Shown here: positions 1-11,330 of the stretch, in pieces
Position numbering within the stretch: position 1 is the first letter of the stretch
Layout of the letters: each line of letters starts with the position of its first letter
NCBI GenBank assembly: GCA_963920765.1
Contig: OY987242.1
Span: 27,366,002-27,430,001, forward strand
Direction of reading: 5' to 3'
Source of the DNA: Ulota crispa
Lineage: Eukaryota > Streptophyta > Bryopsida > Orthotrichales > Orthotrichaceae
Length of the DNA stretch: 64,000 nucleotides
Notes under the pieces: model-generated
What the model saw: only the letters and a program-made list of their open reading frames with translations
Told to the model about the DNA's origin: nothing
Database searches by the model: none
Made by a program: the position numbers and the translations under genes

Positions 1-852
1 ATCGTCACGTTTCTCTCCGAGGCTATCATCGCCATTGTCGTCGCCATTGCTATTGCCATTGTCGTCGTCGCCAGAGCTCAAGACGTCTGGAGCAGGACTG
101 GAGCTTTCAGTCACAGGCTTCTGCCATGAAGGACCTGCAGGTTCCACCACGGGCTGATGTCCAGTAAAACTGGAGAGCAGCGTTTCAGGAGCCAGGAGGA
201 GCTTGTGAGCTTTCCGGGCGCGCATTTTTTTGCTGCTCTGCGACCGGGTCCTGGGAATCTGGAAGACTTCTTCGCCCTTCTTCAGCCACAGCTCTTGATC
301 TTTCGGTCTGTGCGTGTCGAGACGCTCCGCAGACGGCGCCCCGTGGTCGCCGTCGTCGGGTGCTGGAAACGCTGCGAAAGAGTGGTCGTAGGGAGCTGGT
401 TTAGTGACACATTTAGACACGGTGGCCTCAGGTTGAGGCCACGTGCTTGGGAGAGTCCATTTGCCGGTGTTTGCTCTGGTGCCAGTGTAGTCTTGTGTTC
501 TCATGGGGACGTGCTTGATGTGAGCCGGTTTCCGCACTGCCAGTGTTGGCGAGACGACGCGGGTTCCCACTGCTTGCACCTGTGATGCCACGTGCTGATC
601 GTTTGGTGCAGCGTGCCCTCCGGCGGTGGCTCGGCTGCTGCGCCTTCGCCTGCGCTGGAAGAATGTCGCTGCAAATGCTCTTCGGATCACGGCCACCTGG
701 GTTGCTGACTCGTCGCGCTCCACTTGTAACGCTGCTAGTGATCGCCGCAGGTCTTGACACTGCTGCTGATATCTGCAACGCAATCACACACCATTCGCAG
801 AGAGATCATGAGCTTGAAATGCTTCTGAGTTCAGACATTTCCAACAAGACAT
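1..852 (-). CDS. Unrecognised protein: N-terminal coiled coil, basic patch, acidic N/G/D tract; 3' part outside window; in-frame TGA
   Basis: The minus-strand frame is open from 783 down to the window edge (about 260 codons), so the gene continues to the left. It reads a Gln/Leu/Arg-rich coiled-coil stretch (QQCQDLRRSLAALQVERDES), then AVIRRAFAATFFQRRRRR, a Pro/Ser/Thr-rich middle (KPAHIKHVPMRTQDYTGTR), a basic segment (SQSSKKMRARKAHK) and an acidic low-complexity tract (SSGDDDNGNSNGDDNGDD) ending at the edge. A candidate ATG at 850-852 (MSCWKCLNSEAFQAHDL) is in the same frame but is separated by one TGA at 784-786. Either the true 5' exon lies elsewhere and joins at an acceptor at 773-774 (TTGCAG), or the TGA is a mutation or sequencing error. 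The long frame lacks stops while the two other minus frames are broken, and the region is GC-rich, so I regard it as coding. It lies downstream of the TRIM37-like gene on the same strand. I do not recognise the family. Confidence 0.6.
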
Positions 853-995
853 TTTAATCGTGACACCCTCTCACTTTCAAATAATGGTTCTATTTTTTAC
901 ACTTCTCTAGTCCAGCTATCAATCTCCATTCTTTTTATTAATAAAGGGCCTCAAAGACCCATGCTATAATCCTACGTTATTATTTAACAAACAAT

Positions 996-1251
996 AACAC
1001 CATATTAGGTAAATTGGGAAAAAGGGTACATTTTGGGACTTTTGCAGGTTGTACATGATCATGTACAACTGAGCTCAACGTTTTTTTCCTGGACAAGTGC
1101 CCTCACTTGAGAGGAGGAATTTGCGAGGGAAAAAATCTTAGTGGCTTAAACTGAATCTGATACCTTCAAATCTGGTTTTGAGTGACGTTCTCAGATGTAG
1201 GTGAAGTACAAATTGAGACACCTTTTTTCCCAATTTACCTAATATGGTGTT
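996..1251. mobile_element. MITE with 28-bp inverted ends (GGTAAATTGGGAAAAA family), copy 1
   Basis: The left end at 996 (aacaccatattaggtaaat...) is repeated inverted at 1224-1251 (...atttacctaatatggtgtt). The inverted ends enclose about 200 bp without coding. The same ends recur at 6855-7109 and, weaker, at about 1360-1600. It sits between the distal gene and the 3' end of the TRIM37-like gene. Confidence 0.75.
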
Positions 1252-1359
1252 CAATGGTTCTGTCAGGAATGAGCAAAGCTCGTTATCTAGAGACTGTTGG
1301 ATATTTCAGATCCAAAACTAGTTCCAAATGAGAGTGCTAATATTCCGAGGATGGTAGTA

Positions 1360-1600
1360 CCACCATACTCATTAAATTTGGAAAAAGGACGCATTTTGGG
1401 GCTTCTGAATTTTGCGTTTTCGAGAATATTTTGGCTATTTAAAGTTAATTTTATGATAATTTCTGCAAGATCATACATCATTGATGTAAGATCTTGAAGA
1501 AATCATCATAAAATCCACTCTAGATCACCAAAATACTCTCAAAAATGCAGAATTTAGAAGTCCCAAAATGTATCCTTATTCCCAGTCCAATGAATCCAGT
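1360..1600. mobile_element. Degenerate MITE of the GGTAAATTGGGAAAAA family, copy 2
   Basis: The left part (attaaatttggaaaaagg, followed by acgcattttggggcttct) is mirrored on the right (agaagtcccaaaatgtatcc...). The subterminal 'ATTTTGGGRCTTCTRAATT' is shared with the other two copies. The outer ends have diverged and the borders are approximate. Confidence 0.5.
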
Positions 1601-1704
1601 CTACTAGACTAGTGTTGCGCCCGATCTCGTAATCGAGCTGTGGATTGCAATGAGAAATCCACCAGGTCTGACACCCCTACTGTCACCGTAAGTGGTAGAG
1701 TTTT

Positions 1705-4700
1705 TTAAAGTCTGACTTCTTGGCTCTTGCAACTTTGCAGCACTTGTTCAAGTGCTCGAATGAGGAGAGCTATGCGGGGTGTGGAATCTCGCGGATGCTC
1801 ACTAATGCAAGGTAGGATCCTTTAGAGGTTAAAACGCAATTCATGCAATCCACGGAGTGGAAGAGCTGATAATGAGATGCTTACGTGAGAGGGCGAACGT
1901 AGAAACGTAGAGTGATGGTATCCTCCTCGGGTTGAAGGTAACCTTCCTTCTCGAGAAGGTCAATACGGAAGAACTGGTAGTATCCCCAACATGCTCCAGC
2001 CTGATCGAACCACCCCAGAGATCACGTATGAATGTTAGCCACGACATTATTCTTAATTTTGTGGATTTAGTCTTCACGTACTCCAACAGTATCGCCACTT
2101 TCATTAGAAATCATCAGAAGAAACTTCACACTCATTTGAATTGGCTCCTAGAACTTTGTTGATCCTAAAGATTTATGTCTTTGTGTGAAGGTAGGTGTAC
2201 TACAAGACCAAATACCGCCGTGGTGACAGACTTTCAATTGCACACTATTTGACATGTGAGTTTATCAAGGGTACGATACTCGGGAAACCGAATCTTTCAA
2301 AGTTCACCTCTAAGGGAATTCTTTCGGAACTGCAAATGGAAGGAACAAGCCTGGGATGGATGTCTTGCCTCGAAGTCGGAAGAGAATTTTCGAACAATGC
2401 GTTGGTTGGGACGACTCCGGTGAAGGAGCTCAATGCCGTAGTCATATGCTGCTGCTTCGTTTCCACCCTCGACCATCTGATGCAACGCCAGGTTAGATAG
2501 CAATTCACTCGCTTCGCAGAGAAATACTCCATCTCAGCATGTCACTGAACTACTGAAAGGTGCTAATGTTCGGACGGCTGTAGATGGACTGCAAGGTAGA
2601 TTACTAACTAAAACCGTTTTGGGGACCTGATCCCGACTCCTAGACCAGTTTTCCTACCGAAACTCGTCAATTGATACAGCATGCTTAGCCTTCCTCAATG
2701 TCTATGATTACTCGTCGTTTGATGACAATGTTGTTGCCTACTGGACTATAACCGCCTTAAGAATTTTATACACAGAGGTTAGAATTTGATCTCAGGCTCT
2801 CAGCAGATTTGGCGCTTGTTTTCAACACAGCTTTATACCGATCTCTTGTACACTTCGACATGTGCGTGACGCAAATAGTATTGTTAACTTTGGTAATCAG
2901 GAGAAATGTGACGTTCAAGTGGTGTTTCTACTTTGCAGGCTTAGACCAGACTTACCTCCAAGAAGACAGAGAGATGAGTGCCCTGGGAAGCACCGCTGCC
3001 ATTTGGATAAACCTGTTGCAAAAGTACACATGTTAAGACCACGGGAGTGCTCAGGATTTGGTTGATGAAAGTCTAAACTGCATTTTTAAAGGACGTCGAC
3101 AGGTAAATACTCTAGTTGCTAAACATGTGAAGGGCAGGGAGTAATACCTTCAGTCTCCATTGTACACCTGAAGCGCAGATAGGCTGCACCCAAACAACGA
3201 ATGTTCAGCGACGATAGAGTAACAAGGAACTAAGGTAATTCCACCAATTGTGGACTCTACTGCAAAGTCGATCTTTACAAACAAATACCTGCTTACTATG
3301 GAACAAGGGAGCCTAGGATTGATTTCACTCAGGTCTCCGATTATCAGCTCAAAAATCATTCAAGCAATGTTAAAAATATATAGCATGCTCACAAGCTTCG
3401 GAAATTTCATTTGGTTGTCATCAACGCTGCGCAAGTGAAGGTCGTTTTATAATGGGTACGATGATGAAATGCTAGCTTGGTCGCTACTTTTGTACATACT
3501 CACTATAATGGAATAGGGGGGTGAGCAGTTATTTCTAGCTGTGTCCTTCACGGTTGAAGATAAGAGCAACATTTGTAACCAACGAATGAGCTTGAAAATT
3601 AAAAAGCAACGTTCAATTATGCTTCATAGATAACAATGTTGAACTCTCCTTTGTTCCTAAGTGAAATTGTTGTCAAATAACTATTGCTAACGCAGAGGGT
3701 CAGTAGTTAGATTGTATTGAACAATCTTTCATGTACAACACAATATTGTACAACTTAAACTTTACAGGTTCTTAGTTACTACGATCAATTTGCAAAGGAA
3801 CCAAGGTTATTCTCCATGATTCTAATCTTGTTTAATCCTCATGTTGCAAATGCTGCAGTACGCACTTGCTGAATGGGCAAAACTACATGAACAGGAACAC
3901 CATTCATAATTTCATACATACGGAACACAAGTACCCTACATGGAATTCAATCGATCCAAAAGCATCTTCTCTGACGTTGCTTATTGGACAACCACGTTTA
4001 TTCAAGCAATGTTTTTTGAGAGGCTATGGGACCTTCCTTTTTGTTAAGAAATATATTTAGTGAGTTGCAAAGTCTCCACAAAATCCTAGTAATGACCGTA
4101 CTGGTGTTTCGTAAAACATCCTGAAATAGAATACTGTGCAGGTGCACGAAGCAGTACAAGAGGAGGTAGCCAACGTACCTCGCTGTACACAACATCCTTG
4201 CTCGACATCGCTTCACTGGTATCTGGGTCGCCACCTGCTGTGAAACTAGTAGCCGGTCCTGGTTCACTTAAATTTGCTTTATAGTTCTTCAAAACCAGCT
4301 CTCCATGCTCATACCCAGGCACAACCTGCAACACTAAAAAAGTCAGTACTTCCCTCAAAATGCTGCGTGACATCTCACTTACCTCCTCAAAAGAATTCAA
4401 ATATTTATTGTTTTAAATTGACCAATTTTCCTGTCCACTCTGCGAAAATAGTGGACTACATGGGATCAAATTTGATGTCACCAGAATCAGTGAAGAGCAT
4501 CCCCAATAGCTAGTCAGACTTGTCAATAAATTTGAGCGATATAGAGTGCACATGTGACCTACTGACCTACTCCAACCGGCTACTTAATACGTGAGACCCA
4601 ATTTTGGGCTTCTCAGTTTCTCAGGTCTTTGAAAAATTCGTCTCAGATTCTCGCTATTTTGCAACCCCAGAAATTTTGCTATCAACACGAAAAAGTGACT

Positions 4701-7700
4701 TCAGAGTCTTACACTCCTTGATTTTGTATTTGTTCCATTTTCTCTTGTTCAAATGATTGCTTCAGCATGTTCCAAAAAGTTGCAAAATAATCCCAGATCC
4801 TCGTAGCGTGATGAAGAAGCAGAGAAAGTCAAAGCGGACATTCTCATCACTGAAATAACGACTGTGAATTAAAGCAAGGAATTTCAAGGTCGAGATTTAC
4901 CTCGGACGTAAATTCGGGAGGGATAGGCATGCGCGAAATCTCTGAAAAAGTGCGAGTCCGAATATCCTGCCGAGTTCCACACAGTCAAATCTGTGAATCC
5001 TTTGCTGTAGTAACACGACGTGTTTGTTTGTACCAAAAAAAAAAAAAAATGGCATAATTTGCAGGGGAAAAAGTGTACAAAACATAGCGAGAATGAACGG
5101 TAAATCAGCCGACCTGCAGCATGCGGCTCATGTTGGGCTCTTGCGCAATCAGATCGCTCTTCGGAATACTATTCAACTGTTGATCTAACTCGTGCAATAT
5201 TGTGTCCAGAAGTTCCATCTGTCCAGAAGATAAAAATCCAACTTAAGAGCTCGGCCATCACTTAACAGCAGCTTGGGTATTTGAAGTAACTGACCCTGCC
5301 GATCGTAACACCATTCAAGCTAACTTCTATAGAAATAACCTGCAAACTAATTTGGGGAACACCAGGATTGAATACATACTTCTTGAGTCATAGAGCCCTT
5401 TTGCGCAAGTAACGCCAGCAGCTTGCATTTGAGCTGCTCTTCCAGCCGAGCCTGCAGTACATCCACCTTTCATCAGTCTCTTGAGCTCTAAGCCTCTACT
5501 TTTTTTTTACGAACATTTTATCTACTTTTTATCTACACTTGACAAGATCAACAATAAAATAGAGCAAGTCCTCAATTAGCTCTAGAAGAGGATGCTGATA
5601 CTTCACCTGCATCCTTTTGAATGCGATTTGAAGCTCAGCTGCTGTCTCGTCCTTGGACTGCCAAAAACACACACAATCGCCATGTTTGTTTAAACAGCAA
5701 AGAAACCTCTAAATATCCGCACTTCTATGGACACCCATCTAGTACCTCGGATGAGTCGGATCTATACCATATTACCATTCCTAGTTTCTAGAATTTGCAA
5801 GTATCATAACTTTTTTACTCTGAAACATGCCAGGGTCATGACATGTGACCACAAAAGGAGCACACAAGCTTGAACATCTCGGATTCCTGACGAACAATTA
5901 TACGTACAATCAGAAGAACCACGGTATTAACAGAAAGGTTAAGAAGGTTTGAGATTTGGCGGACCTTCAGTACAGCCTCGATGTTTTTATCAACTGAAGT
6001 TACCAATGCAGAAAGCTCCTGTCAGGCAAACAGGAATATTGTCATGATCAGGCTTTCAAGCATTTCATAACGGACAGTCGCAATGAACAGGGAGAACCGA
6101 AAAACAATAGAAAGTCAGCCGAATGAATTGTGCAAAAAACCGTATGAAATCTAAGTAAATCAGCTAAAAATCGACTGAATTTTTGGAAAATTTCCAAGTG
6201 TAAATATATGGTGAATAGCTAGTGCATCCATTGAAAAAACCGGATGAAAATGAGAAATGTAGGCTTTTAACCGAAAAGCTCAAAATCTCCCCGCACACTG
6301 GACAGTCGTCTTCAATGACTACATGTAGTCTCACACTCTCACGGCTATGAATATATAATTAAGTATTAAATGTAAGATGATCTCTGGCGTAACATTCAAT
6401 GTCTACCAACTAAGGTGTACCTTTCGGCGCTTCCGCAGTCCTGCAGCTTCCATGCGAATCTTCTTCTTGTGGCGACTGTATGCCACACTTAGCTTCTCAA
6501 ATGCGTGGTTTCGGTGATCCTGTGCAGCCGATTGACAAAAATCATACCCTCAGCCTCAGGTAACTAAAATGATCCGGTGACCAAATATATAAAGGGAAAA
6601 CTTCATGGATGCCCCTGAATTTTGTAAAGTTTACATAGATACCTGGACGGCTGGACGGACCCCTACTTTTTCATAAATTACACAAATACCCTTGAATCAT
6701 GATTTTTAGGCATTTATTTGTTGTGCTCGTACTTCCTTCATGACCAATGTTGAAGAAGGGAATGTAGTGAAACAAAAAAGAAAGAACGTGCGCACAAAGA
6801 AAGTAGGGAAGTGGAATGCACAACAAAACAAAACGCCTGAAAATTTTGGTCCAAGAACGCGATTTTCGTTAATTTGGGAAAAACCCCAATTTTGAGACTT
6901 CTGAATGTTTCATTTTAAAGAGATTTTAGGTAATTTAGAGTGAATTTATGAAATTTTCTTCAAGACCTTACATCAATGATGAACTATCATGAAGGAATTA
7001 TCAAAAACTCACTTTTAATCACCATAATTTTCCCCGCTAAATGAAAAATTTAGTATCCCAAAATCCATGTTGGGAAAGTGTTTTTCCCAAATTAACGAAT
7101 ATTGTGTTCAAGGGTATTTATGTAATTTCTGAAAAAGCAGGGGTATCTATGTAAATAGTGCAAACTTCAGGGGTATCCATGAAATTTTCCCATATATAAA
7201 CATGTTCAGAGTAGCCTGCAACGACTAGGGAGAGAAGAATCAACGGTTTAAGAGCACTGTGAAAAGCAACCTACCTCAATCAGAACAGCGCAATCCGAAC
7301 ACACGGCTACTGAGCATGTCGTACAAAAGTAGAGAAGCGGGCTGTCATGAGCCGGACAGTACTGCTGATATTTCCACCAACCCAACCCATATGCCCGTGC
7401 CCATCAGAACAGATAACCTCAACACCTCCACCAAGACATTATCAAGGAACAACAATGGAACCAATGCACGAACAAAACTAGAAAACAGTTGGACTAAAAG
7501 GGGACAATATCCGGTCCAAAATGGCATTAAAATAAAATCCTTCATAACCAATAACATTACTGAGAATTGATGGCATATGTTAATCAAACCAATAGGTCAC
7601 CTTTTCCATTGGACTGTCACCGAGTTTCCCTTGAATCTTCTCCACTTCCTGCAACCGTCACAAAAAGAATGCTCATGAACCACCCCATAACAGTACAAAG

Positions 7701-10509
7701 ACCGAAGCGGAACTTGGAACATATTCATCAAAAAACGAAGTCATACTCATACCCTCTGTTTTGATGGGATAATCAACGCTTGAAAACGACATAGTCTCAA
7801 AGTATTATATTTTACTCAACTCTGACTCAGCAGAGGTCGTGTATTATGTCACCGGAGCCAGTGAACAACAGAGTATGGGACGGTCAAAAAGGAAACAACA
7901 GGTGAGGAGTGAAGTCAGAAGGAGCTTGGGAGAGAATGTCATACCAAGGATATCTCTGAAATGAATCGACAACTCACGAGTTGTGAGACAAGCAGGGGAG
8001 CACGGCAGTGTGGGCACTCCGACTTCTGATCTGTCAGCCATCTCTGAAGACACATCAACAGATTAGCACGTTGAATACAACTAATGCTATCTACATGAAC
8101 ACAAATGCGAGTTTCATGGTCTCCGTAACAATTTTCGCAAATCAAACCATATCTGATACACTTCCATTGAGGAACACAGTTCCGCTTTAAAAAAACGTTC
8201 CTAGTCAAAAAGTCCAGAAATGGTGGCTCCACTGACCTTAATGCATGGCTGACACACCAGCTTGGAACAACATGGACACAGTTGAGCATCCACAACCTGC
8301 AGAAACACACCAAAGTAAGGTCATTAATAAAAACCCCTCAGTAATCAACTGGTTCCTCGAACGTCCATCAACTTTCTCCACTGAGTGCCATTCACGTAGT
8401 AGCCTTAAACCAAAAAAAGTACCAAGATTATATTCATTAAATTCGCCATCCTTTTAACCTTCGTGTCAAGCAAGTCTTCAAGCAGACAGATCAGATTAAA
8501 TATACATTTCTCAACTAGTTCCTTGGCAAAATCTTCCACTTCGAGAATACATCAATAATGATTCAATGCAATTTCAATTGTAATAACACGACTTGCGTTG
8601 AGTTTCATGTTCTCTCACTAACAACCAAAAGATACTCAAAATTCATTCTCCCTATGTGCTCATAGATCCGGCTCTAATTTACAGGAGAGTACCGTAAGGT
8701 ACAGCTGCGTCGTTAGTTTTAGTTCAGTCAATACACACTCTGATTCAAGCAAAATTCTGCAGGTTGATTACAAACAGTTTCTCCATACGATTGGTTTCTT
8801 AAGGCTTGATTTAATATAAGCTTGGCTTCACAGTGAAACCCTATAGTACATTCGAGCATCTTTTTTCTTAACACCTCGGCTCTCAAGTTTCTCAGCATGA
8901 CATACTTTGACTGTGTAATGAAGTCAATGATATTGTGGCAAGTGTGGCAAGTGTGCAGCATATTCATTTGCAAAAGATCATGATGTTGAGAGTTTGAGTG
9001 TATGGCAATCAGCACCTTTCCAAGACAGATGAAGCATCGGAAAATCTCTGCCAACGTCGACGCTGAATCACTGGCGTTGTCAGCAGGAGTGGCTCCATGA
9101 CAAGCCACAAAATCCACCGCTCTCGTAGAATTCGGAGCATCCTCCGCCTCCTCATCCGAGGCCTGCAACGACACGGGTTCACCCGTCTCGTATGCATGCA
9201 GGCCCATGGCATTCATGTACGCCACACTGTCAACGCGTTCCCCACTCGCATACGAAGTCGTTAACTGCTCGTTCTGCGGGAGAATCATCTGCTGCTGCAC
9301 CGCAGGTGCAAATGGCGTGGTCCCAACTACAAGCAGCCTCTGCGCATGTGCCTGCAAACATGACATGCACAGCAAACTCTCATCAATTTTCTTGTAGGGA
9401 TTTGCATATGAATTCCCTGTGTACTAACAGGAAATGTATCAGAGTGAAAAAATCACAGAAGAAATAGTCAGAAATGTTTAACCGCTCACAGGGAAAATTT
9501 GAAGAATTCCTGAAACTGACAGAGGGAAATTAACAAAAGTTTGCTGTGATGATTCCCTTTTCCCACTCAGAGATTCCACAGAATATGAAACAGCCAACTG
9601 GCAGTACTACTCTCCCATAAACCCTTGCCACCTAAACCCAGCTTTTTGCGTCACCGTGCGAAAGGCTTTCGTAACCAGAGATCTTTACGAAGTTTACAGT
9701 TCAGAATTGTTGCTTCTTTTTCTCATAGAAGTCTTCTGAGTAACATCTTGCTGGAAAGCTTCTGAAAATGCACTTTCAGGGCAACAAAATGCACTTCCTA
9801 AGCAAGCAACCATACAGTTGAAGGTATTCAACAAGTATGACTACAGAGGCTGTCCCTGGTTCAAATCCCAAGCTTTTACGCAAGAATGCACGTGGAATGA
9901 CCATGCTGGGGCCAACGTAATAATGAATGGCGTGCTGCAGAAGAAGTCTTATGCACTGGAATGAGAGAGAACAGCAGCCAGACTCCTAAATCTACTTAGC
10001 GAACAGCATGCAAGCAATCGGAGTTGCATTACGAATATGACCGTAACGAATCGTCCCGGTTTGATTCCAAGCAGCGAATTGACACAGTTGAAACAACAGG
10101 GTTGCCTGTAGAGCCGATGTGTACAGCAAATGAATGTTATGTCTAAGCAAGCCGTTTGTGTAGCAGAAACAGAAGAGAATGGTGATGATGATGGTGTGAC
10201 CTGAGCGGGTTCGCCGAGGCTGTTTCGGTGAGAGTGGTGGTGGTGGCTGGTGCGAGTCGGATGGCCATGGGGACGAGCTGCTGCTGCACGGAAGCGGCTG
10301 CGGTGGCCGAACAAGAAGGAGCCGCAATCGGTGCAATCGTAGTCCAGCGCGTGCGACGGCGACACCGCGATCACCGGTCCTCCTGGAGGCCCCAAGCGCG
10401 TACACGCGCTGCTGGAGCTCGAGCTTCGGCTCCCGTTGCCGTCGTTGCCTCCTCCTGCTGCTCCTCCTCGCTGCAGGCTGGCCGCCGCCGCCGCTCCAGC
10501 AGCCGCCAT
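1705..10509 (-). CDS. TRIM37-like E3 ubiquitin ligase (RING, B-box, coiled coil, MATH), 18 coding exons, 640 aa
   Basis: Coding exons in order, minus strand: 10201-10509, 9016-9351, 8237-8296, 7945-8043, 7601-7648, 7275-7364, 6421-6519, 5965-6018, 5607-5657, 5380-5451, 5114-5218, 4901-4939, 4179-4325, 3148-3183, 2956-3012, 2369-2476, 1885-2000, 1705-1801. All joins are phase 0 except the last. Residues 1-200 are Ala/Gly/Ser/His-rich. The RING spans about 207-249: FRCFICLGK, then [13 protein letters not shown], then [14 protein letters not shown] complete B-box follows (C287, H290, C298, C301, C306, C309, H316, H319), then a coiled coil at about 320-450 ([34 protein letters not shown]) and a MATH/TRAF domain at about 460-609 ([45 protein letters not shown]). 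Domain order and these motifs match what I know of TRIM37, which attaches ubiquitin to its targets; the plant-side substrate is unknown. The N-terminal extension is longer and the C-terminal tail much shorter (31 aa) than in the animal protein. The start is the first ATG after an in-frame TAA. Exons 1 and 18 rest on splice signals alone. Confidence 0.88.
2001..2368 (-). other. GC-AG intron inside the MATH-domain coding region
   Basis: Exon 16 must end after FSSDFE, because the next exon resumes with [11 protein letters not shown], matching the continuous MATH motif. The only junction that fits is GAG|GCAAGA, a GC donor with the usual GC-AG context, paired with a normal AG at 2001-2002. A GT donor in frame is absent nearby. 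Confidence 0.75.
6594..7191. mobile_element. Mutator-like MITE with intact 9-bp target duplication, inside an intron
   Basis: The ends are gggaaaacttcatggatgcc... (from 6594) and its inverse ...ggtatccatgaaattttccc (to 7191). The element is flanked on both sides by atatataaa (6585-6593 and 7192-7200), a 9-base direct repeat, as expected for Mutator-like elements. It carries a second MITE (6855-7109) nested within it. It lies in the intron between the B-box exon and the following exon of the TRIM37-like gene. A relative lies at 59592-60246. Confidence 0.8.
6855..7109. mobile_element. MITE of the GGTAAATTGGGAAAAA family, copy 3, nested
   Basis: It begins gaacgcgattttcgttaatt and ends with the inverse ...aattaacgaatattgtgttc. 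Subterminal sequence (gagacttctgaatgtttcat) is shared with the copies at 996 and 1360. It is inserted inside the Mutator-like element. Confidence 0.75.
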
Positions 10510-11330
10510 TTCGAAACCCACTGGAACTGCCCAACCTTCAAATGAATCCTGACCTGGTTACTGTATCCCCAAAATCCTTTGCTCCCAGAAGAATCGCCCA
10601 CGCTCTCATCATAGCTGGCACCACGATGCCGAAGCAAGATATTGAACTTTGTGACCACCACCTGAGATTGAGAACTCAAAATCGAATGATTGTGAAGCGC
10701 TAATACCCTTCGGAAAAGTGACGAATCTTGTGCTGATTGGCTTGGTTGAAAGGAGAGGAAAGGAATGATCACAACATGTTCAACTTCTTTGAGATTCCTG
10801 GTTCCCTCGAAGGTCTTCGCCACGCTGTAGCTTGCTAGAACATGGGCTTTTCGTGCACACCGGAGCGAGACTAACTCTCACTCACTGAAGAAGAAGACGA
10901 AGAAGAAGTTTTATCGACGACATAGAAGGGACCCAAAGCATGCTATGATCTGGTGTCGCAATCTGTCGGTCGAGAAGTGCCTCCGACCAAATCCAATGCG
11001 CATTGCTTGATGCAATTCTAGTGTTGTCGCTCGTCCAAGCAACAACTGGTGCCGCCATGGCTTTGCTTGCGGACCATGGTCGTCTCTCCCCTAGCCAAGG
11101 AGCGAATCCCGGCCCGGAATACAAAATGCGCACGCACTGGAGGACAGGTGACGGAATACTGCACTTTACTGCCACTGTGACCACCAGCAGATCATGAAAT
11201 AGAAAAAAAACACGGTAAAAGAATTCCGCCACAACCACACACTCACACACTCACACACACACACTCACCACAGTGGGCCCTCAATCTACAGGGAAAAGCA
11301 GCCCGGGTTTGGAAACGCAATCAAGTGGCA
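10510..11330 (-). promoter_or_regulatory. 5' leader and promoter region of the TRIM37-like gene (inferred)
   Basis: This is the GC-richer sequence just upstream of the ATG at 10509. It contains a purine-rich GAAGAAGAAGA run at about 10887-10910 and a CA-rich microsatellite at about 11230-11270. Short open frames here have no family resemblance. No TATA box or transcription start can be fixed from sequence alone. Confidence 0.35.
11230..11270. repeat. CA/CACT microsatellite
   Basis: Tandem cacacactcacacactcaca-type repeat upstream of the TRIM37-like gene. Confidence 0.85.

Noticed and set aside
157-857. Plus-strand open frames of 104-142 codons at the left edge
   Set aside because: They mirror the GC-rich minus-strand coding frame and have no family features.
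5288-5334. Possible extra exon [15 protein letters not shown] between the two coiled-coil exons of the TRIM37-like gene
   Set aside because: It has usable splice signals, but TRIM37 runs directly from the SLTQE-like to the ELLE-like segment, as the two flanking exons do without it.
8044-8236. Cys-rich open frame in the RING intron ([24 protein letters not shown])
   Set aside because: The Cys spacing resembles a B-box, but there is no matching His pattern and a complete B-box exists at 7275-7364 plus the next exon.
9810-9910. tRNA-like GGTTCAAATCCCAAGC text
   Set aside because: No A box or cloverleaf could be found around it.
10228-10545. Plus-strand frame of 105 codons opposite exon 1
   Set aside because: Shadow of the Ala/Ser/His-rich first exon of the TRIM37-like gene.
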